Notes under the pieces: model-generated | Told to the model about the DNA's origin: nothing | The model's input: only the letters and a program-made list of their open reading frames with translations | Database searches by the model: none | Shown here: positions 11,404-22,559 of the stretch, piece after piece | Layout of the letters: each line of letters opens with the position of its first letter | How positions within the stretch are numbered: the stretch's first letter is position 1 | Program-made: the position numbers and the translations under genes | Source of the DNA: Neoceratodus forsteri | Taxonomy: Eukaryota > Chordata > Ceratodontiformes > Ceratodontidae | Assembly (NCBI GenBank): GCA_016271365.2 | Contig: CM057456.1 | Coordinates: 165,144,501 to 165,208,500 of the forward strand | DNA length: 64,000 nucleotides | Direction: 5' to 3'

Positions 11404-11520
11404 CATGAGCTTCTGAAGAAGGACTGGTTGGTCCGAAAGCTAGAGCACTTTGTTCTTGTTGTTACATCTATGTTGGTCCATTAAAAGGTATCAAATCATT
11501 TGCTTCTGGATCTACACAAA
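11404..11520 (+). mobile_element. Penelope-like 3' end with a degenerate hammerhead motif
   Basis: CTGAAGA (fits the CUGANGA box) is followed by a GGAC/GTCC stem, then GAAA and a short GC-TAGA-GC stem, the order of a type I hammerhead. The segment then runs through TTGGTCCATTAAAAGGTATC to CTGGATCTACAC, a pattern I associate with the pseudo-LTRs of vertebrate Penelope-like elements, which are known to carry hammerheads. The base after the stem is A, where the core requires U16.1, so it is probably inactive. No Penelope coding sequence was found upstream. Confidence 0.4.
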
Positions 11521-12125
11521 AAGGTAGTATTTAAGGTTGAATGACACCTTGTAAGAAGAGTACAAGGAGGATTGCTCTACCCTGTATACAATATTTACAG
11601 GTAAGAATGCATGGCTTCTTAGTGCTGGATGGTACAAATGTTTAGGTATAATCCAAGTTGTAAAAAGACACACGCACTTCAGTAAAAACTTTTAAAATAT
11701 GTACTATTTGGGTACTATTCAGTTAATATTACATATAACTTCCTCAGATTTCTCCTTCTTGTCATTATTGAGGAAAGGTTGTATGAAAACAGGATCTTAA
11801 TCCCTTTTCAGTTTACAGTATCTACCCTTGTTTCTTATTCCCCAGCTGAATTCATATCCCTCTATAGCTACATCATAATAAGTCATGGTAAAGACTGCAA
11901 CACCACAAGCAGAATACAGTATTATGATCTTGTGTATTAATACTCATGTGGACACCACTCAAAGAGTTGTAAGAGTGGTCTGGTGCATTCAAATCAAAAA
12001 TATGGGGAACAGAATGAAAACAAATCCTTTTAAAAATGCAAAAAATATGTAAGAATTTATCAAGATTATTGCTTTCATATTGGTTTATATTTTTGTTTAA
12101 AAGACACATGAACAGCACAGTTATC

Positions 12126-12215
12126 AGTGGCTCAGTAGGTTGCACGAGCACTTACAGAGACAGACGGCTGTAGGTTTCAGACCAACAACAGGGTGTAAAA
12201 CCAATAGCGTGGTGC
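12126..12215 (+). mobile_element. Possible tRNA-headed SINE fragment
   Basis: GTGGCTCAGTAGG resembles a tRNA A box, and GGTTTCAGACC about 40 nt downstream resembles a B box. The segment is too short and diverged to call more firmly, and no core or tail is seen. Confidence 0.25.
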
Positions 12216-14024
12216 AATCCCCCCACACACAATTTTTGCTGCATGCCATGATACTGGCAAAGAATCTATCTGAAGGAATTTTTCTTGCAAGGGAAATGTC
12301 ACATTCCTTACCTATTCCTTGTATATTATTCTTACATAAAGCCTAGGGCTGTTGCCTGTAGAACCTATGAACCTGCAGTATGTGGTAATAATGACAGCAC
12401 TTGAAGAAAAGTGTGATAACAGCAGACCTAATATCTCTGAAAAAAAAAAGATGTCTATGCAAAAACAGTGCAACAAAAGTGAATAAAAAACAGGTATTGA
12501 ATGCCCTCTAGTGGTGAAAGCTGAAGTTGATGGGGCTGTGTCTAAATTAGGGTTTCTACAGTCAATTTAATGAAGATTTCACTTTTAGTTGACTGGCTTA
12601 GCCCCTCCCTTTGGCTCTCATGGTTTGAGATTCTAATCTCATCTGGGGCTTTTTTTCCGGATGCATTTCAACTGTTTGGTGGCACTTTTGCGTACGGACT
12701 CCGTTCCATATAACATCATGTATCTTACTACAACTCCCTGCTTAACTAACAAGGTTAACAATCAACTGTACAGTCCACTTGTAATGTCAATATTATTCAA
12801 GCTTTTGTCACAAGGAACACTGCCCCACCTCATAAAACACAAGCCACCCAAATACAAACAACTGTGGTCTTTTTCACTTGCTTTACTTTACAGAGCGCTG
12901 AAAACATTTTCAACGCTACAATTTTAGGGAAAGATTATAAATGCAGTTGTAATGCAGACCTGACCTTTTCAAGAATGACATCATGCAGATAAATGCAAAA
13001 CCCATTGACAGGTTCAGGCTCTCAGGGGTTTTATCAACATAAAGATATATATATATTTTTTTCTGGAGCCCTTACTGTTCATTTCATTAATCTCACTGCA
13101 TACAACAGACATTCTTATCTGATCAATGGGCCTTTCCTAGCTGACTGACTACAATCAACACAAAGTATTACAGGGTATACCTTTGCAATAGTAGCTTTAA
13201 CAAAACCATTTCTCACTCTCCCTCCATGCTAACATTCATGACTCGTTGCCATACTATAAACTCAGGAAGTTGATACAGCGTGTGACTTAGTGTGAACAGC
13301 ATTTTATGAAGAGAAATAGATTCTAGCACAAATGTCTAACATTATTTCATGATTCGAATATCTACTCTTCAGTGACAAAAACTGCAAATATGGATGGATC
13401 AAGGAAAGTTTTCAGATGAAACTGGGGGCATCCCTAAATATCAGGGACAGCTGAGAACCTGGGCTGAGAGCTATAGGGCTAACTGATGAGAGCCAAATTT
13501 TACTCCCTGTCACAGTTTGCTGTCATATTCCAAGTGTTATAGCAGGCCCATTTCCATTGGGCTGACTGTCACACACCCAACTCCACACTCTCAGTATGTT
13601 TGTGGGAAATAACCTGTCTGGTTCAGTATCAATTTCGAGATGCCCTGGTACTGTCTCTCGTGACAGACTCCTTTATATCTTTTAAACGTACTGTCCATTC
13701 ACCTATAAAGAGGTATAGTAGGTGGCGGAGCCAACAGCTATGCTGTGAGGATGTGTTTCAGAAAAGTTCTTCCTCATACATTGAAATATAATATCATCTT
13801 AGTGCTGTTAAAGCTTTATAAAAACTATTCTAATTTACTTGTTTGTTGTTTCAGCTCCTTCTGGGAACTTTGGGTTGGGATATTAATGGCTAAGCACAGA
13901 AATGAGTGCAAACAGATGGGACAGTAGTCAGCAGAATGGGACTGGTGGTACTGGTACATCTGTAGCTAAGGTGTCTGTCTGGTACAGAGCCATCTATGAC
14001 TGTTGTTCTAGCCACTATTCTAGA
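12216..14024. other. Anonymous non-coding DNA
   Basis: No gene, LINE motif or repeat could be identified. A short (TA)n run lies near 13044. Confidence 0.4.
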
Positions 14025-14200
14025 AATTGGACATAGAGAATACTGGATGGGCAACTATGCAGAACCAGTGTGTTCTGCCACAGAGGGGTTCTGATTCCCC
14101 CTGACCTCGAGAGCGAAGCTCAAGAGATCCATGGGAATCAGAACCCCGAGGTGGCAAAACACATTGGTTGTGCATAGAGCTGCTCATCCTGTACTTTTTA
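14025..14200. mobile_element. Palindromic (MITE-like) element
   Basis: Two arms of ~55-70 nt are inverted repeats. Left 14050-14100 contains TATGCAGAACCA-GTGTTCTGCCAC-GGGGTTCTGATTCCC. The complement appears at 14132-14180 as GGGAATCAGAACCCC-GTGGCAAAACAC-TGGTTGTGCATA. The loop is ~30 nt. Similarity fades outward to about 14025 and 14200. No flanking duplication was fixed and no other copy is seen in the window. Confidence 0.6.
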
Positions 14201-14485
14201 TAGTGTATAATACTGTGTGAAAAAATGTGTTTTGTGAGTTCTTTTGCTTTCAAAATGAAACTGACTCATGCAGTCTCTAGAGGTTCTAGAATCCTGTTCT
14301 ACCACAGTAGGGTAGAACAGCATTCCATGACCTTGGAACTGTTGTAGAACAGCATTTTGAAAGGGATGGAGTTCTATACAGAACAACACTCCACTATACA
14401 CTATAGGAAGGTAGAGGCTTTCAACAATTTTGCAATCCAGGCTCATACTAAGGTGGTTAAGGTGCAAGGGGGCTTGTGGGCCCAC

Positions 14486-14898
14486 AGGTGCACCTATTCA
14501 ATTATAGTATCCTATACTAGTGTCATAAACAAGGAACTTATCAAGACGGTTTTTGAATGTTACCTTATTATCACTGGAAATAATGTCAGTTGGGAGTTTT
14601 TTCCATGGGTTGTCAACTCTCTGAGTATAGAAATACTTTCTGGAGGTATGATTGAATTTTGCCCTAGCAATCTGAAAAGTGTGTCCTCTGGTATTATAAA
14701 TGTTCTTTTTAAATACAATACCCATTTGAGTAAATAGGTATGGATCATGAATGATATAAAACATAAATATAAGGTCCTGACGAAGATGTCTTAGCGACAG
14801 AGTCATAAGATTAAGTACTCGACAAGACACAAGCAACTGTGAACGATTCACAAAAAAGAAAAAAATATTCTGAGAAGACACTTTAAAAAGTAACAATG
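14486..14898 (-). mobile_element. CR1-like LINE, C-terminal and 3' end fragment
   Basis: The minus frame 14896-14498 reads IYNTRGHTFQIARAKF, then RKYFYTQRVDNPWKKLP, then FKNRLDKFL. This matches the TRGH...R(K)xFFxxRVVxxWNxLP...FKxxLDKF block at the C-terminus of CR1-like ORF2 proteins. It is a different lineage from the 7.3-kb copy. The upstream part is cut at the junction with the L2 at 14899. Confidence 0.65.
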
Positions 14899-16290
14899 CA
14901 TCCCTTAGGGTTCTGTTCTCTCCCCATTAGTGTTCATGGTTCATAGGCTTCTGCTTGCAGGTAATGACCTGAATGTATGGCCTGAGTTTTCACTGCCTTG
15001 CAGATGACAGTCAGCTTTACCTTTCACTTAGACCGAGACAAGGTGATTAAGAATGCTGCCTCTGTGATCAGAGACTGGATGAATGTCAGTTGGCTGTGAC
15101 TGAACCCCAGCAAAACCATGTTGCTTCTGGTAAGCCCAAATCACTTGGTGTCTGTTGCTAAGGAACATCTGCAGCTCTCCACTACACATGGGGCTAAGCT
15201 TCCAATAACAGTGATGGTTTGTAACCTGGGAGTCAGCTTTGATGCTGAACTGACCATGGTTTTGCATGTAGTACCAGCCATCCTTTACAGTGGCTTCTAT
15301 CATTTAAAAAACATAGCCAGTTTGTGCTTCCTTGACCAGCGTGATCTGTGAACACTAGTGCAAGCTTTCATCACCTCTGGAATTGATTAGTGCAATGCAC
15401 TCTGCTATGGCCTTCCAGCTATTCAGCTTCAAAGACTTCAGCTCATTTAAAAGTGGCAGCCACGCTGGTCTGATGGCACTGAGGGTTGAGGCGCTGGATG
15501 CCACACCTCGCGCCACACTGGCGACCCAGGTTCAGGAACGAACTCGGGTCATTTGGGGGTTGGCCAGGGGAGGTAAGGATTGAGCATCCGGAGGACTGCT
15601 CTCCTTCCTTGGAGAGGGGGGTTTGTGCTGCTTGCATCAGCACAGCAAAAGGGGTTCGGCCCACTCCCAGGGTGCTTGGCTACCTCTGCGGAAGTGGAGA
15701 CAGCTGCTGCACCCATTGCATGGGCACATGTGCAAGAGAAAACTGGAGGAAAAATACTGGGACCTGGCAGGACCCATGATGGCCCCAATGGACTGGAGGA
15801 TGTACCCCTCTTGGGGGGGTTGTAGCCCCTGCCAGGTCTGTGGCGGTGGTGGCAAAAATAATGTTGTGATTAAAAAAAAAGTAGCAGCCAGGTTGTTAAC
15901 TGGAGTGCCTAAATTTGAGCACATCAACCCTGTTCTTTGTGTGCTACACTGGCTGCTGGTGAGATGGTGAGCTGAAGTTAAAATACTGCTGCTGGTTTCT
16001 AAGGCCAGAAGTGGACTGAAACCCATATACACCTGAGAGTTACTGGAAACTTGCTAGGAGGATCATAGGGGCAGCAGAGTCCTTTGTTCCAATACTCTGG
16101 GGCTTTTGTAGACTCCTACTCAAGGCTGAAATTCGCTGGAGATGGAGCACTTTTAGCTGTTGCTCCAAGGCTCTGGAATGCTGTCCCCAGATGTTTCCAT
16201 ACTGCCTCCTCATTAAAAGCCTCTGAATCAAAACTGTAAACTTGTCTGTTTGATATAACCTTCCCAGGTGAGTGACAGTCTGTGTTGGTT
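14899..16290 (+). mobile_element. L2-type LINE, 3' part, split by a SINE
   Basis: Fragments of L2 ORF2 in order: DRDKVIKNAASVIRDWMN-SWL-LNPSKTMLLLV (~15030-15130), NLGVSFDAELTM (15218-15255), then F-TSGID-CNALCYGLP (15370-15415). After the SINE come AARLLTG-KFEHINPVLCVLHWLLVRW (15888-15970), LLLVSKARSGLKPIYT and the C-terminal tail. Stops and frameshifts are frequent. The conserved order across the gap proves that 15463-15876 is an insertion. Confidence 0.75.
15463..15876 (+). mobile_element. SINE insertion with 14-bp target duplication
   Basis: It interrupts the L2 reading frame. The flanks are aaaagtGgcagcca (15449-15462) and aaaagtAgcagcca (15877-15890), a 14-bp duplication with one mismatch, preceded on the 3' side by an A-rich tail. 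Near the 5' end, GACCCAGGTTCAGGAAC resembles a tRNA B box. A homologous copy starts near 18055, sharing GACCCAGGTTC-GGA-C, GAGCATCC-GAGGACTGCTC and a G-run. The family is not one I recognise. Confidence 0.6.
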
Positions 16291-16369
16291 AGCTATGCAA
16301 ATACAAGCTGGAACATTTTACATTGTTGAAATGTCAAGACAAAATACTTATATAGAGTACAGCCAGAGA

Positions 16370-16490
16370 AGGTGACGGGGGCAGCAAGGTCAGCTCCCAG
16401 GAAGGGGGCTGACCAAATGAGCAGACACAAAAGACCGTTAGGCCTATTCTGCTGGCATTTTAGTATGTTAGTATATTGTGTATGTATGTC
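16370..16490 (+). mobile_element. CR1 3' end fragment
   Basis: GACCGTTAGGCCTATTCTGCTGGCA plus a TATGTTAGTATAT tail matches the 3' ends of the CR1 copies at 8.5 kb and 40.47 kb. Confidence 0.6.
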
Positions 16491-16573
16491 CTTGAGAAAT
16501 TTAGATTTTTATAAATACTTATTTTTATTAAAGTTAAGTGCTTTGAACTCTGGGAAGGCAATATAAGTAAACA

Positions 16574-16700
16574 TATATCTATAGCTATCCATCTGTCTGC
16601 CTATTTGTTTATCTATCTGTCAGCCTGTCTATCTAGCCATCTGTCTGTCTGTGTATTTATCTATCTGTCTGTCTGTTTATCTATCTGTCTGTCTATCTTT
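16574..16700 (+). repeat. (TCTA/TCTG)n microsatellite
   Basis: Imperfect tetranucleotide tract of TCTA and TCTG words over ~125 bp. Confidence 0.85.
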
Positions 16701-16714
16701 TAATGTCTACAGGA

Positions 16715-17077
16715 CTTTTTAAAGAGAACAATGCATTGAGGACTTGTCTTGAGTACATGAGATATGCTACTCAGATCTGCAACATGCATATTATTGGCAT
16801 TCTGGAGGCTGTGGAATGTGAAGAGCCTAAAGACTTTTTGGGTACTTGGCTGTCTGAGATGTTGGCATTGCCGGTGCCAGTTAATATCAAAAAAGTATAC
16901 CGTATTACTTCTGGAATGGATGCTAGCACACTGTGTTGCTGGAGATGGGAACTGAGGAGAATAGGGAAAGAATTCTACAAGCTGCCGGAAGTGCTGGAGG
17001 GGTGTGTTACGGCAACCATAGGTTCTGCTTCATTATGTACCTCAGTTACAGCACTAGACAGTGTCAGAAGGGTTTGA
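16715..17077 (+). pseudogene. L1 ORF1-like remnant
   Basis: The open frame reads LRTCLEYMRYATQICNMHI-IGILEAVECEEPKDFLGTWL, then LALPVPVNIKKVYRI. This follows the L1 ORF1p coiled-coil/RRM junction pattern (LExRxRRxNIRIxGIPE...FxxxWLPExLGLP...IxRAHRI). ORF1p is the RNA-binding chaperone of L1. The conserved arginines before NI are lost. No downstream ORF2 was recognised. Confidence 0.5.
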
Positions 17078-17669
17078 CAGAGTCTGGGTATTGTTGAGAG
17101 AACCTGGAGTTAACCAATATGATACTCCATGCTGGGTTAGTGGTCCATTATGGTGATCAAGCAGATACTGTATGTATTCTAACCCTTGTGATGCTGGCAA
17201 GATGGCTGAGAAGATCAGGATCAGATTTTCATCATGGCTTGAAGAGGAAGAGCCAGGGATAGTGTGAACTGGGATTTTATTTACTTATTTCTGCTTCCTG
17301 GAAACTGAGGGCAAGCACTTCGGAGGGTTGAGACTGTGAGGGGAATTGTTTTACTGAGTATGACTATAATTTTTATATGTGGTGAGTGTGGGGGTGATCT
17401 TTCATGGAGAGTTTATGTTGTGTGACATGCCTTTAAATAAAAAAGAGAAAGAAAGCTTGCTGTTTTTGTATTTAGGTCTACGTACTTTCCATGGGGGTGG
17501 GGGTTGGAGGAGTACTTTTTTCATTTCCTGCTTATCTGTTCTCTTCTGTTCCTCCCCTATGGACTGTACTGTTTGTGGTGTAGGACTGGAGTTGTTCTTA
17601 TTTTTAAATCTCCACACCACTTAGGGAGTAAGTGTAATACTTATCAGGTTTAAAAGAGGGAATGCCCAC
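17078..17669. other. Anonymous DNA, possibly L1-derived
   Basis: No coding motif was found. It could be the remainder of the L1 remnant to the left, but nothing diagnostic is visible. Confidence 0.3.
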
Positions 17670-18036
17670 TGTTGAAATAAGGTGCAAATATAGATTCAAG
17701 TTTATTTATCAGTCTTTGCCAGAAAATACTTCAAACACAACTTCTGGAGCTGGATGGAGCCAATAGAGAATATGCACTCTTGAGTCTAGCAGCACATCTG
17801 TATGATCCACCTCAAACTGAGCTGGAACACACAGCTCTGCTCTCTCTGGAGCCCAGAACTAGACTAAACTCAGGTTCACAATGCTGGGGTTTTTATAGTC
17901 TTCCCCCATTCCAGGAGTTTCCTTGATTGGATCACATCACTCTCCTTCACAATACATCATCAATTTTACAAAGGTTTCAAATAAAATACAGTGCTTATTT
18001 CATTTTACATATTCATAGAAACATTTTCCTCACACA
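17670..18036 (-). mobile_element. Solo LTR, endogenous-retrovirus-like
   Basis: On minus it begins TGTGTGAGG and ends TTTCAACA, so it has TG...CA termini. A TATA box (complement 17890-17897, ACTATAAAAACCCC) lies ~185 bp upstream of AATAAA (complement 17701-17706), with a short U5 after it. This is the U3-R-U5 layout of a retroviral LTR. No internal retroviral gene flanks it, so it is probably a solo LTR. A target duplication could not be fixed. Confidence 0.55.
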
Positions 18037-18054
18037 ATAAACATAATGAGAAAA

Positions 18055-18440
18055 AAGCTGTGGCCAGCCCACCAGCACAACAGTAGCATTACCACTTGTG
18101 GGGCCGACGACCCAGGTTCGGGAGCAAGTCTAGGCCACCAGAGGGTCAGCCGGGAGAAGAAGGTGCAAGCATCCAGTGGGCTGCTCACCTTCTCCTGAGG
18201 AAGGGGGTTGTAGGGTCTGGTGACATGATACCTCTTGGCGGCTAGGGGGCATTGCACTGCTAGCTCTCAGTACCAAGGGAAGGTGGGAGGCTGCTTATGT
18301 CAGCATGGTGTACATGGGCTCATGCACATCTCCCCTAGACATACTTATGCATCCACTCCCATCAAGAGGATGGGAGAAAGAGCCACACAGAACAAGGAAA
18401 ACCCCATTGGCTGGATGGGTGATATCGCTCCACAGTCTCC
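18055..18440 (+). mobile_element. Second copy of the 15.5-kb SINE family
   Basis: GACCCAGGTTCGGGAGC, AAGCATCCAGTGGGCTGCTC, a GGGGGTTGT block, and later ACCCCATTGGCTGGATGG occur in the same order as in the 15463-15876 copy. The 3' limit is uncertain. Confidence 0.5.
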
Positions 18441-19689
18441 ACATCCACTGCTGGATCCTAGCCTCTTGGGCCCTGCTACCCTCCAATCTTCACCTCTGCC
18501 TGCAGGCCATTGGACTGATGTAAGAGGGTGCCAAGAAATAGAAGGGAGCCCTGCCTCAGGGGGAGCAAGCCGGGGGGTTGCCTGCAGGTGAGTCATGGGT
18601 TGGTAGGATGGCTGGGGTCACAGGTTTCAGGCAGGGCGAGACTAGGCTGGGTGTCAACTGTGGGTGGTCCATTTAGCGGCAACCAAAGGGAAAAAGAACT
18701 GAAGCAAAATTAGCTGAATTAGGATTGTATCTAAGCTAGTCCTGAGAATGACCCCAACTAACTATTCAAATGAAGGGGTGAATTGGCAGGCCTTTCCCCT
18801 GAAGAAGACATGGTGAATGGAAATAGGGAACAGGCCCCAGAGAGAAGCCAGGGGAATTCAAACACATATACCATCATCCTGGTGTTTCAGGTAAGTTATT
18901 TACAACTACTATGTGCAGGATGAACCAATAACCTGTTGTCAGAAACTATACAGCAAAGATAAAAAAAAAAGGAAACCGTAATCAAGCACAGAAAAGCATA
19001 GTGGTGCAGAAATGGCTCACACACTTCATTCCTGCTCTCTCCTTCTAAACAGCTGAGCCGAGCAGGAGTCTAGCTGTCAGCTATCCTCAAACCACTCCTT
19101 CTTACAGTGGTTTGGTAGAGTTAGGGAAATGGTAAGATAAAGGAATATAAACAGGGTAGGTCATATGCAGCTGCGTCTGTTAGCCAGGCATATTTTTCAA
19201 GACAACAACCTAGGCTGCACAACATTCTTTAGTTTCCTCTCTCCCTCCTTGTTGAGAGGCAGTCTAGCAGGAAGATTACAGAGAGGAGGCAAAAAAAGAA
19301 AAACACTTAGGCAGACAGTCATTAAACTTACTAGCTTTACTCTGCAATCTCGCACACGCTACAGCTGCTCCTTTGCGCAATCAGAAAGAATACTGGCCAT
19401 GCTACCTGCATATGCATGTAACGTCCCAGACATAGGTTGAATGAATATCAGCATGCAGTTACTACTCCAATGGAGATAACAATGAGGAAAAAGTAGAAAG
19501 TGAAAAGAAAAGGGGGGGGGGGGGGATGCAGCACATAGTACAGACCAATGGTATTTCTATGAACAGATTTTTTTTTCTAATCCACATGTCTGTTAAATTA
19601 GATACATACCCAGAAGTTAAGTAATTTTTGTATAGTGGCTTGTACATCTACAAAATTCCTGATACATAGCTCATATTCTGGAATTCTGA
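18441..19689. other. Anonymous non-coding DNA
   Basis: No gene or known element recognised. A 14-nt G run lies at 19512-19525. Confidence 0.4.
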
Positions 19690-19912
19690 AGCAGCTCATG
19701 CTATGAGCCTCCTACATTAGCAATACTGTTTACGTCACTGAACATTGTGTAGATTTTTCCTTGTATGGTTGATTACCTCTGAACTCTACCTGTTATTTGT
19801 TTTGTCTGCCAATTCTGTAATGTAACCTCCCAGGTCGTGTCTGAAAATAGTCATATTTTGTGGCTAGGACACCTTACCCAGTAAACAAAAACTAAATAAA
19901 TAAATAATCTTC
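19690..19912 (+). mobile_element. L2-like 3' end fragment
   Basis: CCCAGGTCGTGTCTGAAAATAG, then ACCTTACCCAGTAAACAAAAACTAAATAAATAAATAA, resembles the L2 3' UTR endings at 3.7, 47.8 and 59.6 kb. Confidence 0.4.
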
Positions 19913-20396
19913 AAAGGGGCTGCTGCCAATAGAGGGAGCTTCATCACTGTGTAGTAGATTAAAAGGATATTCCTATGAATGACAACTATAATCCATGTTT
20001 TCAGTGTTTAATACAATTTGACTTACATTGTGAGCTAATGTCTCTTCTGACACTTTACTTTCCCTGCCTTAGCTTGGGAAGAACATACATCATACCATAA
20101 ATACATGGCATACACTTTTGTGGACATTTTATATGTTAAAATGTGTCTGAGGCTTGAACAAATTATTGGATACTTCATTTCCTACCTAACTTTTATTGCA
20201 ATCTACCCTCCAGTTTAGTGACATAGTAAGGGTGACTGTTGTGATTACTTGCTTAAAAGGTCATGTGATATGGGGATCTGCTCCATAGCTGGGATAATTG
20301 TATTGCATTTTTCCAAAATGCAATAAAAATAAAGTTAAAAAATAGGTACAGTAGATGCTTTCCAATAATGTACCTACACACTGCCTAACAGTCCAT

Positions 20397-21770
20397 TGGG
20401 TAGCACCCACCTCCATCACCCTACCTTAAGCTACGCAGTTCCTTGCATCCAATGGTATCCCTCTCCCTCATGCTTGCCAAAACCAAGCAGTCCCTAGCAT
20501 CCAGTAGCAGCTCTCACTCCTTTACCCTGCCCCAATCTAAGCAGTCCCTGTCATCCAGTGGCAGCTGTCACTCCTTTACCTGCCGTAGTCCAAGCAGTCC
20601 CTAGCATCCAGTGTTAGCTCTCACTCCTTTACCCTGCCCCAATCCAAGCTGTCCCTAACATTTAGTGGCAGCTCTCACTCCCTTACCCTACCCCAATCCA
20701 AGCAGCCCCTGGCATCCTGTGGCAGCTCTCACTCCTTTACCCTGCCCCAATCCAAGCAGTCCCAAGCATCCAGGTTAGCTCTCACTCCTTTACCCTGCCC
20801 CAATCCAAGCAGTCCCTAGCATCCAGGTTAGTGCTCACTCCTTTACCCTGCCCCAATCCAAGCAGTCCCTAGCATCCAGTGTTAGCGCTCACTCCTTTAC
20901 CCTGCCCCAATCCAAGCAGTCCCTAGCATCCAGTGTTAGCTCTCACTCCTTGACCCTGCCTCAATCCAAGCAGTCCCTAGCATCCAGGTTAGCGCTCACT
21001 CCTTTACCCTGCCTCAATCCAAGCTGTCCCTAACATTTAGTGGCAGCTCTCAATCCCTTACCCTGCCCCAATCCAAGCAGTTCTTGGCATCCAGTGGTAA
21101 CCCTTCCCTCCCTTGTCCCAAATTAAGCAATATCTGATGTCAATTGCCACCATCCTCCTCTACCCTGACCCAAATCAAACAATTTCTGGTGCCCAGTGGT
21201 ACCCTCTCCCTTTCTCTTTCCCAAATCTAGCAATTTCTGGTGTGAAGGGGCATCACCCTCCCTTAACAAACCCCAAGCAAAGCAATCTATGATTTTCAGT
21301 GGCACCTTCTCTCACACCCTGTCTCAAATAAAGCAATCCCTGGTTTCCAGTGACACCCTCTGTCTTTCATCTTGTCCCATATCAAGCAATCCCTGTTGCC
21401 CAGCGGCACACTCACCTGTCCCAAGTCAATCAATCCTTGGTGTCCCATGGCACTCTCTCCTTAACTCTGTCTCAAGTCAAGCACTCCTTGGAATCAAGGG
21501 GCATCACCCTTCCTTAACCTGCCCCAAGTAAACTAAGTAATCTCTGCTGTCCAGTGGCACTCCTTCCTTATCTTTGTCCCAGTTGAAGCTATCCCTGTTG
21601 CCACTTTCAGGACACCCCCTCTCACACACTGCCTCAATCCAAGCAATCTCTGTCAGCAAGTGGCACCCGCTCCCTCACCCAGCACCAATCAAAGGGGTCT
21701 CTGATATCCAGTGGCATCCACTTCCCTCACCTTGCCCCAGTCAACATGATTCCTGGCATCCAGGGAAACT
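20397..21770 (+). repeat. ~54-bp minisatellite
   Basis: About 25 units of roughly TCCAGTGGCAGCTCTCACTC-CTTTACCCTGCCCCAATCC-AAGCAGTCCCTAGCA. AAGCAG starts at 20700, 20754, 20807, 20860 and 20914, so units are 53-54 bp. The central part (20485-21060) is nearly uniform, while units on both sides are strongly diverged. The open frames inside it have no meaning beyond the repeat. Confidence 0.9.
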
Positions 21771-21888
21771 TTCTTCTTTATTCTACCTGTCTTGGGCATC
21801 AAGAATTGTTTCTTGGAGCCATGCCCAAGTTGGGGTGGGAATAAGAAAGGATGTGAATTTAACAACGGGGTCTAAAAATCAAGTATTT

Positions 21889-21962
21889 TGATTGGTCAGC
21901 TGTTACTTTATGCAGTAGGGTAATTCTTGCATAACCACTGCATAAAGTGCCAGCTGATTGCA
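21889..21962. repeat. Short inverted repeat
   Basis: TCAGCTGTTACTTTATGCAGT and its near-complement ACTGCATAAAGTGCCAGCTGA flank ~20 nt, which could form a hairpin. It may be a terminal or internal part of an unidentified MITE. Confidence 0.45.
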
Positions 21963-22380
21963 CATTAAAAAAAAGTAAAAATCACTCCACATAGAACCTG
22001 TAGTGTTCTAATACAGTTTCTCAAAGCCGCCATTTTTTTCTCCCTCAAAGTGCACTGTTTCGCAAAATCAAAAGCCATCTAGGAAAAGTGAAAGCAAAAA
22101 AAAATCAGATCTAAGCTGCAGTATTTGAAGTGGAAGACAACTGAGAGATAACTGGCACATTTTCAGTTTCAATCGCTGTCTCGCAGTGCTCATCTCATTC
22201 ACCTTATTGTCAATTTGCCAGCTGTCTTCAGGGGCACTAAAGGGCTTCTGCCTAGCAACAATGAACTAGTTAGTGTAAGAAGAAGGGTATTTTAGTACAA
22301 TCAGCATAAAAATAATAAAAAGTAAATCTTTTCCTTCACTTTTTTTGCATAATTCTCATGTTTCTTAATTATATTATGCA

Positions 22381-22512
22381 AACCATGATGGGGTGTGGGT
22401 TGGAATAGGATTTACCCATGGCTGGCATGGTTAGTCACCTGGACTGCAGCGTCATGACTTGCCCATGCCAGCTGTGGGTAAATCCCAGCCCAACCCACAC
22501 CCCATTGTGGTT
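22381..22512. mobile_element. Palindromic element, family A copy 1
   Basis: Arms 22381-22437 and 22455-22512 are near-perfect inverted repeats (ATGGGGTGTGGGTTGG... and its complement) around a 17-nt loop with CTGCAG at the centre. The element at 44818 has the same arm order (GGGTGTGGGTT, TTTACCC, GTCA) and the same loop length. Both are followed by TTCCTTAA on the right. Confidence 0.75.
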
Positions 22513-22559
22513 TGTTCCTTAAGTAACCAAACTTCTATTTTTTTATATTACTTCTTAGA

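Noticed and set aside
15443..16032. Cluster of overlapping open frames as coding genes
   Set aside because: They fall inside the SINE that interrupts the L2 and run in many frames on both strands.
20100..20345. LINE 3' end at CAATAAAAATAAAG
   Set aside because: No coding remnant or tail repeat supports it; the word is too common in AT-rich DNA.
20397..21770. CRISPR-like array
   Set aside because: Units are contiguous 54-bp minisatellite copies without unique spacers, in vertebrate-type sequence.
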